Assembly: GCA_947034895.1 (NCBI GenBank)
Contig: OX344762.1
Coordinates: 73,340,981-73,404,980 of the forward strand
Direction of reading: 5' to 3'
Origin: Rhytidiadelphus loreus
Lineage: Eukaryota > Streptophyta > Bryopsida > Hypnales > Hylocomiaceae
Length of the DNA: 64,000 nt
Part shown: in pieces, positions 20,401 to 29,468 of the stretch
How the letters are laid out: every line of letters begins with the position of its first letter
Position numbering within the stretch: position 1 is the first letter of the stretch
Program-made: the position numbers and the translations under genes
Notes under the pieces: generated by a model
The model's database searches: none
Told to the model about the DNA's origin: nothing
What the model saw: only the letters and a program-made list of their open reading frames with translations

Positions 20401-22131
20401 GAAATGACGTCTATGGCTGAAAGGAAAGTATTTGGAGTTCCACAGCCTAGAACGCATGATATGAAACCGATTCGCTCTAAGTGGGTTTTTGCTAAAAAGA
20501 AAGATGCTGAGGGAAGAACGATTCGCTATAAGGCTCGTCTCGTTGCAAAGGGTTTTACTCAGCAGTTTGGTGTAGACTATGAGTTTACTTACAGTCCTGT
20601 GATGGACATAACTACCTTTCGTTTCCTCATCACTCTGGCGGTGCAGAAAAACCTTATGTTTCGGCTTTTAGACATAGTGACGGCCTATCTATATGGAAAG
20701 CTTGACAAGGAGTTATACATGGAGATACCCGAAGGGGTAGACTCCACTAACTCAGAGGAAAGAACCTCAGTCCAGCCCACGAAGAACTCGGGACAGACCC
20801 AGAGACTAGGAATTCGGGACATGGACGCAAAGTGCAAGGAGCTGAAACGGGGACATAAACGTGTGACATTTGCCCCCTCCTCAGCTCTTGCAAATGCAAG
20901 GAACGTGGTTTCCCACCTCAGAAAGAGGAAAAGAGAATCTAATCAGGTAATCCGAATTCACAAAGCTATATACGGTCTTAAACAGTCGGGAAGACTGTGG
21001 TACCAAAACTTGACTGATTACCTCTTAGAACAAGGATTCAAAGCAAGTAAATACACACCTTGTGTGTTCGTGAACCGCCGAGGTCCACACATCGTTCTTA
21101 TCGCCATTTACGTTGACGACTTGAATATCTTCGGATCACGACAAGCAGTGGAGAAAACCGTCGACCTGATGAAACATAAATATAGAGTTAAGGACTACGG
21201 GAGGACACCGCGATGCTTAGGCATCGAACTTGAGCACTTCCAAGATGGCTCAGTTTTCATGCACATGACTTCTTACACGAACAAACTTTTGGACAAATTT
21301 TCAATGAAAGAAGCACATGCAGTGTCTACTCCCCTTATAGTCCGAACCCTACATCCAGATCAAGATGAGTATGGCCCGTTAAGAACTGATGAGGACATAC
21401 TCCCTTCGGAGTATCCATATATTACCGCTGTTATGTCCATGTCGTGGCTAGCCATCAATGTGAGGCCCGACATCAAATTTTCGACTCACTTATTGTCAAG
21501 ACAAAGCGCGGAACCCACAAAGCGACACTGGCGTGGTGTCAAACATATGCTTCGCTATTTAAATGGAACAAGGGACTATGGTCTTCTATTCGAAAGAACC
21601 TTCGCACCAATCCAGGGTTATGCAGACGCCGGTTACCTTTCTGCCCCGGAGAAAGGCAGGTCGCAGTCCGGCTATGTGTTTACAATGGGAGGCACGGCCA
21701 TTTCCTGGAGCTCAAAGTTGCAGCTCACGGTTGCCACGTCGTCGAATCACTCAGAACTCATCGCGCTGTACGATACAACGAAAGAAGCCGTTTGGCTTCG
21801 CAACATGTCACACAGCTTGAAGGAATTAGCGAATTTTGAAACTCCCGACAAACTGATGCAAATATTCGAAGACAATGATGCCTGCCGGCATCAGATGTCG
21901 GCAGGCTTCATAAAATCGGAAAATACGAAACATTTGTCCCCGAAAATATTTTATGCCGCTGAGCAGTCAGAAAATGGAACTATCTCGATCGAAAAGATCA
22001 CTTCTGCTGAAAATGTAGCTGATTTGTTTACGAAGACATTACCTTCAGCGGCTCATTGGAAGCATATGAAGTCGATGAAGATGCGTTCGCTCGCCGAAGT
22101 TCGACAAGAGAAGAAACAATCGAGACCATAG
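17476..22131 (+). CDS. Copia gag-pol polyprotein
   Basis: 1,551 codons from the ATG at 17476 (MALQTDTGSRPAIP). The frame is open further upstream into the LTR, but this is the first start outside it. Domains in order: gag; zinc knuckle CFRCGKKRHFARDC (C284, CX2CX4HX4C); protease DSGA (D369); integrase zinc-binding HDRLGHP...CLAC (from about 503); integrase triad D567, D630 and E666, with 35 residues between the last two; reverse transcriptase with TAYLYG and YVDD (1212-1215); RNase H starting at GYADAGY (D1384). All key motifs are present and there is no stop or frameshift, so it may be autonomous. A stretch of about 74 residues between PEGV (1085-1088) and KAIYGLKQS (1163) in RT is much longer than the usual 15-20 residues and is rich in Lys/Arg (LRKRKRE). 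Confidence 0.96.
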   Translation: MALQTDTGSRPAIPAEPGFRPLEEDGTNYIMWMTNMKQYLSSKGLESTIVRPPTPIEEEQRMKAREADATLTFGKSAIDYNQMQRDTATLAIRLRLKDDLALQMYHHNTPYDLWEEITARFEAMREITYPETWQAWLSLRHMDFDLLDNYKSALFKITAKLAYCKRPVTEANIIFKTLSTMGPERMGLKESLLAREYKNSRDLFIYLAENEKFNNVAKELAKQRPAGTTAIPELNYTRDEKQDPNRRRKPWKQQVKGARKSATPGKQDKNTNTKKSKARTSGKCFRCGKKRHFARDCRTPDDVVDKYRKNNNLSPWRGTRKDNKNNDKNKKQRTENDDEYNYLDQTQYDETNAVMDESQDIEQSTMILDSGATITVIKSDKYFTKMQSENYKIASMSGLNLAVRGSGPATFVLPGGSRIYAERALLIPTARRQVLCENDVSNSGYEISTHIFKEGRRFKTLTNEHGDCVEKFYYTANGLIEFEITTHEFIALTGEIADDARLWHDRLGHPSTRMLKNTLKSAAGNIKISSKLPESCLACSRGKLILRPAKEIRDKELQPFLHRIQVDICGPISPPSGPFRYFMVMIDSTSRWSEINLLSTRNHAFAKLLIQLIRMQVRFPENSVKDIRVDGAGEFTSKIFQDYCSAQGINLEVALAEIHFQNGLAESLIKRIQWIARPLLLKCNLPLTAWGHAVLHAADLIRFRPCAGSKVSPYQLATGNAPDIKHLRKFGCAVEVPLDPTKRKKMGPQRKQGIYVGNVGNSLIKYIEPKTGDLFRARFQDCHFDEKCFPSMETKEERSATALDINWKSDIVDDYRDSRCDGEVLRILRLRELARRLPDAFADTPDIVKTPYTQVQYTPARIMPDKNPANVSQIRRKRGRPLGSKNKPKMPVGVPQSSGGVPQSSGGDTTHQPSFEEATDVAFTGHVWDRRTICRDEVFMLQTVNAILDQAEIPKTVPQAKRSSEWPHWKRAMQDEMTSMAERKVFGVPQPRTHDMKPIRSKWVFAKKKDAEGRTIRYKARLVAKGFTQQFGVDYEFTYSPVMDITTFRFLITLAVQKNLMFRLLDIVTAYLYGKLDKELYMEIPEGVDSTNSEERTSVQPTKNSGQTQRLGIRDMDAKCKELKRGHKRVTFAPSSALANARNVVSHLRKRKRESNQVIRIHKAIYGLKQSGRLWYQNLTDYLLEQGFKASKYTPCVFVNRRGPHIVLIAIYVDDLNIFGSRQAVEKTVDLMKHKYRVKDYGRTPRCLGIELEHFQDGSVFMHMTSYTNKLLDKFSMKEAHAVSTPLIVRTLHPDQDEYGPLRTDEDILPSEYPYITAVMSMSWLAINVRPDIKFSTHLLSRQSAEPTKRHWRGVKHMLRYLNGTRDYGLLFERTFAPIQGYADAGYLSAPEKGRSQSGYVFTMGGTAISWSSKLQLTVATSSNHSELIALYDTTKEAVWLRNMSHSLKELANFETPDKLMQIFEDNDACRHQMSAGFIKSENTKHLSPKIFYAAEQSENGTISIEKITSAENVADLFTKTLPSAAHWKHMKSMKMRSLAEVRQEKKQSRP

Positions 22132-22213
22132 AAGCGATAGGACCTCGATGAAGAGATACAAAGTTTTTCTAGGTTAAAAGAACTCAAGGGCACGACGCGA
22201 CACCCACCTCTAC

Positions 22214-22225
22214 CAAGCGGGGGAG
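22214..22225 (+). other. Polypurine tract of the copia element
   Basis: AAGCGGGGGAG directly precedes the 3' LTR. It is the expected plus-strand priming site. Confidence 0.75.
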
Positions 22226-22560
22226 TGTCGAGACATGCTTGGCTACGGTGTACTGTCTGTGAACAGTCATCGTACTGTTCCGTCCATAGTCGTGAACAGT
22301 CCACGGTCTACTATAGCAATGCCGTTTCAGATCAACCGTCGTTACGGATCGGGATCGGGACCCTTGGGAGACGATTCGCTCCAACCGGCAAGAACTACGT
22401 TATAGTACACTCTGATCCTTGGAAAGACAGTGTGTGTGCTTTCACCGAGGTACGTAGGCAGCTTTCTCCACGAAGAGAAAGTGCGAGTGTCCACATTTGT
22501 TAGAGCATCAAGGCTAGATCGATTACACAAGTCAACGAGAGATCTGACTAAGTGTTATCA
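22226..22560 (+). repeat. 3' LTR of the copia element
   Basis: 335 bp, TG...CA, one substitution from the 5' LTR (G at 22434). It is followed by the GAACG duplication. Confidence 0.96.
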
Positions 22561-25500
22561 GAACGGGAGTTCTTTTTATTCATATTGAACACACTAATAA
22601 AGTTAATTTGAGCACCATTTCCAAATTTATCTTCATCCTTACTCAAATTCATCTTCATGTAGTTACTACATGTCTATGTCAATGTTAAAAGTAAAGAATA
22701 AATATGATGAGTGGTTTCATAGAGATAAAAGTAATAACACCTAAATGTGTTCAATTAAATTTTTGAGCATGGTTTCTATTATTAAATTGTTATATTTGTT
22801 ATTATTAAATTGTCTTATCAATAGTTGTAAGGGGATTCTAAATCTGTTTAGAATGCATATCTTGAACTCCATATGAATAAACTATGAATTTTCAAAGTGC
22901 TAAAAACAAGAGTATTTGAAATTGCCTTAGGCTCTAATGTAGGAAGATTGTACATTTTAGATAAGAATAGATCAAAGTTGGATCTTGGGTGCAATGAGAT
23001 GAACTTTAATTTTTTGAGGACTAAAATAGGGACACCCAAATGCAGGGTGATTGCAATAAACACTTGTCCTATTTTTTGTCCCCTTGACCTTAGACAGGTG
23101 GTTTTTGCTCATAACTTTTGCATCGTGTGTCCATCTTCTATGAAACTTGAAATGAAGGTACATGTGGTAGTTTCAGATGTTGAGTAATTTTTTGGGTTTT
23201 CTTAAAATTATTTTACTATTTTTAAACTGCCCCCAATTGGATGTCTACCTTGGCCATTTTGGGGGTTTGTAGTACTATTTTTGATCCAAAAATAAGAATT
23301 TGAAGCTCAAAATTGGTATACAAGGACTTATACTAAAGTTACACAGTCTCACCAAAGTATTTCTAAAAATAGTAAACTGTCCACCCTCCACATGTGCTCA
23401 AAGAGCACTACCTTTGCGCAAGTGTAGAGAACACAATTTTATTTTTACAATAGTGAAAATTGGTGACAAGGAGTATCTATAAGTTAGGAAAAATGGATTT
23501 TTTTTTGAGAATTTTTTGAATTTTCTTACTATTTTTTAAGAATTAAATTTCAAACTGTCTATTTTCTTCCATTTTTCAACCCCCTTTGACCGTGCATAAC
23601 TCTTAGAGATAAAAAAATTTAGGTCTGAATTTTTGCACATATCATTTTTTTAATGCTTTACACATTATCCATATTTTATTTTATTTAAAAAAAATTATTC
23701 CAAAATCCACGAACAGGAGTGAAATGGCCGTTTTGAACAAAAATCAGCAGGTGTTTCTTGCAACTGCCCTGCACCAAGTGCCTAAAAGCACCACTTGATG
23801 AGATTCTTACATTGCATCCATCTCCTAAACCAATATGTACATATTCGTAAAGAAAAAGTTTTGAAAAACTATCAACAAAACGTTGACTCTTTTTAACTTT
23901 TGCATATTGTATCCAAATAATGCATTCTTTAGTGCTTTGAATTACTTTGAATTAAGTGACTTTTTGAGGCCTTCATGTTGTGTCCATGTCAAAAAAAATA
24001 TTGTGACTATAAGATGACCATTATGGATACACATTTTGTTGGTTTGGGGGTAGTGTACATACTCTTTTAGGTTGTTATGGGCAGCACACTTCTAAAATTC
24101 AAAACAAATTCATACTTTGCTGAAAAAATATAGTTTCAATTGCTCTTGTTGTTTAAATTCTCACAGTTGTCTTTACATGGGGAATTTTTTTTTTGGCAAT
24201 GGCATGACAGTAAACTCCTAATTCTGACCACAATGGCCTGTTCTACCTTACAGAGGCCAATGTATTCTGCATACAGTAGATATTTGGCATGCCAGTTTTT
24301 TTAATTTGGTCTTCTTTTGAAACAGTCCATGTCTATTTTGATATTTTTGCACTTTCTTGACTAAATGTTTTGAGACCCCCACACGACTCTGTAAGCATGA
24401 ATCATGTACAATGTTCAGTACAAATTAATGTCATAACATAACAGCAAGGTTAGAAACTCTTCCCACGGTAAAGGACTGAGGCACATTTTGGGCATAAATT
24501 GTGAAAAACAGACACTTTTTAGGGCAATGAGAATTTATCATATATTTATTTTTTCAAAAATTCAACCATAAAAATCTGTGTTGGACTGCTACGAGAATGT
24601 GTGAAAAAAATTCAGAAACTTTGATTGCATAAATTGAAAGATAATATCATTAGAAGTTAGAAGAAAAAGTTGTTGTTTTCAATCTTGCCTGATAGGGTCA
24701 ATAGACTTTAACTCCTCCTGGAGTGAGATTTTTAGACTATGCATGGTTGTTGTTTTTGACATTTGTATTGTGTATAATGTGAGTTACATATGTAACAAAG
24801 TTTAGAATTAAAAGAGGAATTTTGCACATGTTGCATGAAGCTACTAACATGGGTTACCCCAAAGGTTTAGGGCAACATAACTTCTAATCCGAGCACCAGA
24901 TTGATTTTTGTTTCAAATTTTCATTAAAGTTAAACAATGTTCACATCTAGTATCAAAATTTCATGAACATCTTACCAAAATTGACTTTGTATGTAATTAC
25001 CTAGTGAGGTCTCTTATTATCACTTAATCTTTTAGGGATTAAGAAGCAAAATATTTTGTAACTGTCAAAGTGTTGAAATTCACAATTTGTCTTATTACAA
25101 TTGTAATTTTGGATGATGCACAGTTGCATCCTAATGCAATTGCCAAATTTCACTTTTTAGAAACAGAAACTCCATTTGCGATGATTTTTTTCAATTATTT
25201 TAATAGTTGTACTTGATAATTAATCAAATAAATGTTGATGGTGAATCAATTAGTTTAAATTCCGTAAATATGTAGGAAATATCAATGTGCACATCTAATT
25301 ATATGTACATATGAAAATTTTCAAATTTTTTATAATACTTCTCCTACTTGCAAATTCAAAGGCATGTTGTCACTAGCCTAAATTTTCTAGAATAGATGTC
25401 AATTGTCACAATATGACTAGTTTTGAGCTTTTGAGCATGAAGATGCCATATGTTTTCCAAAATCTAATTACAATTTAGAAATATCTATTTTGCAAAATTT

Positions 25501-27593
25501 TAGTAGATGACCCCATGCCATTAATTGCTTGTAGGACAAATTGTAATTTTTTTGAAATGCTTTCTTTAATATTTCCTTCTATTTGCAAAATTAAATTAAG
25601 AAATCTAGAACCAACAATTTTTAATTGCTTATAAAGTAAAACAACGAGTACAATTGGAAAATATCATCAATATAAATAGAGATTTTGTTTCTAAAATGTA
25701 AAATTTGGCATGATTGATTGCAATTCTATGTAAGAATTCAATGTTGTTTGTCCATTGTAAAATATGGCAATTGTGAAAGAAAAAATAAACTTTTTTTACA
25801 AGCGACAAACATAATAAAACGTGTATTTTTTAAAGGTAACTTGTACAATAAATTGTATTGAAGTTGTAATGTAGATTTTGCAATATTGATGAGAGGGCCT
25901 CAGTTTTTCTTGATGTATGTCCTAATTTTGTCTAGTAAGGGTCTGTGAAAGTATTTTCAAATTTTCAAAGTAGGACCCAACTTGCCCTTGTAGTTTAATT
26001 GTTTTGGATCTTTATAAAGGCATCTGAAGAAATCAACCGATAGGACACCTTAAGAGGATTCCAAATGAATCTCTTGATGATGGATAGGAGGGTGTTATTA
26101 GGCTAGATTGTACACACATAGGGAATGCTTTGAGAGGTAGTTAATTTGCCTCTGAGGCCTAAAAATTTTAAATAATTTTTCATAGTCAAATATCATTAAT
26201 TGTCTATGATTAGCTAATCAATTTTAATATCCATTGGCTCTCTTTCAACTATGTTTGATTGAAAATCATCTTATTCATTCTCTATGAAATCAAATATTTT
26301 CTATATGTCCCCATATTTTCAGTTTTGTTTTTAGAAAGTTGGAATTACTTTGAAGTTTTGAATAAATTGTAAAAGAGATTCATATGAGATACAAAATAAG
26401 CTTAAAGAATTTGACAATTAGTATACATTATAGAAATCTTTCTTAGTGTAAACTAAAAGTTCATGTCATTTTATAATGAGAGAACTAATAGACATTGGTT
26501 ATATTTCCAAAGTTCAAATTGCAAAATAGTAAGCATCACTAGGATTTTTTCAATTTTTCATAATAGATAAGAAATTGTCATAAGCAACTAATAGATTTTA
26601 CAACTCCTTGTCAAGTAATTAATTGAAATTAAAAAAAGAGGTTAACATCCAATTTTGATATATTAAAATTTTGACATTTTAAACTCAATTAATATAAAAA
26701 TCATCAATTTGCTTTGTCCATGTATATCTTGTGTATCTTCACAAGTCTTTTAATGTTTGATTTGTGGAGGGAAGGCAAGTGCTTTAAAGTGGATACACTC
26801 AAATTTGTACCTTGTCTAAAACCACCATCATCACTCTCTCTCTATATATCTCTAAAATCAATATTTACCTATGTTGAAGAAATGATTTTGAACATCTACC
26901 TCAAATAACTTTGACCCCATAACTTTTGCATATAGTATCCAAACATTGCATTCTTTTGTGCGTTGCAATCTCTTTTCATTTGCTAACAAAAAGATATGAA
27001 AATTCAATCAATCTAATACTAGTAATTGTACATCAATGAAAAAAGTGGAACTCTCAAGTGTCCCTAACTTATAGAGAAGGAAAGGTAAGAAGTACAACAA
27101 TCCATGTGGGATATGTAAATTAAGACATGAAAGAGCTCAACTACTTATAGTCAAATCAACTACACTAATTATTTTTACAACTTCAATTCATACTTCATTA
27201 AAAAAATATTTTTTCAAGATTTGACAAACTAGTAAAATGTGGGAAATAAAGCTAATTTTCAGCTTGAAATATCCATTTGTGATTTAGAGTCTCTAACAAT
27301 AAGTTTTGACAAAGTTCAAAAGAGGACAGGGAAAGAAAAATGTCATATATTGTCTTTTCGCTTATCCATAACTTTCTATTAGAGACTCAAAATTATAAAC
27401 ATAGCTTTTTAGGCTTAGTTTATCACCTTTTTTTAACCATATTTTGAAAAAGTTGATTTATAATGTGTAATCAAGGTTTGATGTTTTGTAAGAACACAAT
27501 TATTGCATTTTTTTGAGTGGACAAGCTCCCACCTTGTTTCAAGTATTCTATATCATTTGAGGATTGATGAACAACAATGGATTACAACATATG

Positions 27594-27726
27594 ATTGAAT
27601 TTAGCCCTTCATATCCATCCATAGCATTGAAGTTAGCCCTTCATATTCTTTCCTTTTCAAAATAGGACATTGAAGTTAGCCCTATCCCTCTCAAAATGTA
27701 TCAATGAAGTTAGCCCTTCATATCAC
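27594..27726. repeat. Irregular short tandem repeats (GAAGTTAGCCCTTCATAT)
   Basis: The phrase (G)AAGTTAGCCCT(TCATAT) occurs four times with spacers of variable length. Confidence 0.6.
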
Positions 27727-27756
27727 CATACATAATTATCTTGCCATACTTCATGT

Positions 27757-27948
27757 CACTAGAAGAAAACTACATTTCAGCCAACATAAGGCAGCTGATA
27801 TTTTCTGAAAACTGTGTTTTCTGCAACACAATTTTCTAAAATCTATGTTGCAGAAAATACAGTTTTCAGAAAACTGTGTTGCAGTAAAGACAATTTTCAA
27901 AAAATATCAGCTGGCTTGTGTTGATTGAAATGCAGTTTTCTTCTAGTG
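27757..27948. mobile_element. CACTA-type MITE with 3-bp target duplication
   Basis: 192 bp. The left end CACTAGAAGAAAACTACATT and the right end AATGCAGTTTTCTTCTAGTG are inverted, with similarity extending about 55 bp to CAGCTGATATTTT. It is flanked by TGT at 27754-27756 and 27949-27951. The interior is itself palindromic (TTTTCTGCAACACA...TTGCAG), so transcripts would fold into a long hairpin. Confidence 0.8.
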
Positions 27949-28046
27949 TGTGCATGTGATACTTAATCAATGACTTAAATCAGTGATATAATGTGACAGG
28001 GCAGTGACTGCCTCTTCATGGTGCATAGTGAAACTATGTGCATCAT

Positions 28047-28178
28047 GAAAAAAAAATTAATTTTAAAGCTTTTGATTTTTAATTCACCCCCCTCCTCCTT
28101 CCCAAAAAATTTAAAAAAAAATTTGAGGGGGAAGGACGTGAATTAAAAATCAAAATCTTTAAAATTAATTTTTTTTTA
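28047..28178. repeat. Foldback inverted repeat, AT-rich arms
   Basis: The arm TTTTGATTTTTAATTCAC (28047-28087 region) is inverted at 28138-28178 (GTGAATTAAAAATCAAAA), with a C/G-biased loop. No target duplication was identified. Confidence 0.55.
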
Positions 28179-28294
28179 AACCCCCCCAACCCTTCCCCCT
28201 CTTCTCTTGTAGTTTTTAGGAGGGGTGGGGAGATCCAATCAATATGGGATATCTCCATTCATATATAGTTGTATCCATATTTGTATAGTCATAC

Positions 28295-28400
28295 TTGAAT
28301 CCGTATTCGTATTCGTATTCGTATAGTCATACTTGAGCCCATGTTTGTATGTATATATGTATTCGTATCTAATTTGTATCTATATTTGTATTCAGATCCA
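28295..28400. repeat. TATTCG microsatellite region
   Basis: GTATTCG units repeat and decay into GTATCTA/TTTGTA variants. They are simple repeats with no coding meaning. Confidence 0.6.
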
Positions 28401-29468
28401 ATGGCTCTTGATTTTTCGGTGAAGGGGGTGGAAATTTTTTTCCACTTCCATCCAATGGCTCCTAATTTTTGTGAAGGGGGGGCCACTTTATTGAAAACCA
28501 AGTGTGACAGGCAAGTCACCCTAGATAGTGATACTTAATCAATTGCACTTGATTGTGATAAATGTAACCTTTAACCCACCCACCCACCCCAAAAAATCAA
28601 CATTACTTTTCAAATTTTTTTTTTGTCAAACTTGCTAGTTGCCAACGGTACACTTGATAAGCCTCATATGATTAGATGTGCTCATTTTTTGAAAATATTT
28701 TTTTCATGACTAAATTTCAAATCTCGAGCTTCAAGGTTCAAGTTGCTTAAATTCACTATAAAAGCATTGTTTGTGGTTTGTTTTAAGGGATCTTCTTTTG
28801 TTGAAAAATAAATAAATAAAATACCTCAATAAGGTAATTTCCACCCCCATTTGCTACAAACAAATTAAAAAAACTCTAAAGAAAGAAAGTTGGATGAAAA
28901 ATTGCAACCCTTCAAATAGCTCAGAATCAAGTTTTGGAATGAATTCGCCTTCTTTTTGCGTTCCAGGTCTGCCACCCCTTTACTGAATTTTTCAAAAATG
29001 TAGCAAACATTCTTTGAAAGTGCACTGTACTGGAAAGGGAGACCCAGCCCGTCAACATCCATCCTCGGACCAGTATTCCGTCCACTTTCATCTGCAAACC
29101 AGACGACATTCGTCCACAATTCATCCAAATTTCATACCTACCCACGCCGTCTGCTAGGTCGGTACACGTACCTTCCTCCTTCAACCCCGCTAACCTGAGA
29201 TTGCCATTCCGTCTCTTACGTTGCTGCGCTTCTCTGGCTATGGAAGTGCAGGCCGCGCTTCGGAAACAGATGATCTCATCGGCGGAATATTTATCAGCAC
29301 CTCAAGCACGGTGTCAATCTTCTACTACTTTGGGTTCCGTCGAATTTTGATTTTTTTTTTCAGTAAGAATGGAGGTCACGAGTACGAAGTGAAGGGGATG
29401 TTGCCGATGAAGCGTGTTTGGAATTGAAGCGACGGGGGCAGCAGAGGGAATTGGAATTGGCGGGCGCG

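Larger units (their letters stand above)
17059..22560 (+). mobile_element. Complete Ty1/copia LTR retrotransposon
   Basis: The element is 5,502 bp long with 335-bp LTRs, both starting TGTCGAGACATG and ending GTGTTATCA, and a perfect 5-bp target duplication. The internal region encodes gag-protease-integrase-RT-RNase H in that order in one frame. That order is the Ty1/copia order, because integrase precedes RT. The LTRs differ at a single position (A at 17267, G at 22434), so insertion is recent. The sequence after the 5' LTR (GTTATCAGCAC) only weakly resembles the usual initiator-Met tRNA primer site. A polypurine tract AAGCGGGGGAG abuts the 3' LTR. It sits in AT-rich DNA away from the genes. 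Confidence 0.97.
22566..29000. other. Long AT-rich gene-free stretch of old repeats
   Basis: No supportable gene in about 6.4 kb. Sequences such as AACTTTTGCATA..GTATCCAAA recur (about 23.9, 26.9 and 57.6 kb), suggesting decayed dispersed repeats. Bounded features inside are the CACTA MITE at 27757-27948, short irregular repeats at 27594-27726, a foldback at 28047-28178 and a TATTCG microsatellite near 28303. Confidence 0.55.

Noticed and set aside
22225..22503. 92-codon frame in the 3' LTR (and its twin in the 5' LTR)
   Set aside because: It is a chance frame within LTR sequence, present only because the LTR is duplicated.
29418..29468. Upstream extension of the E1 start (codons before MVTMDVDNAG)
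   Set aside because: The extension would need a TTG start. The first in-frame ATG after the upstream TAA is at 29469.
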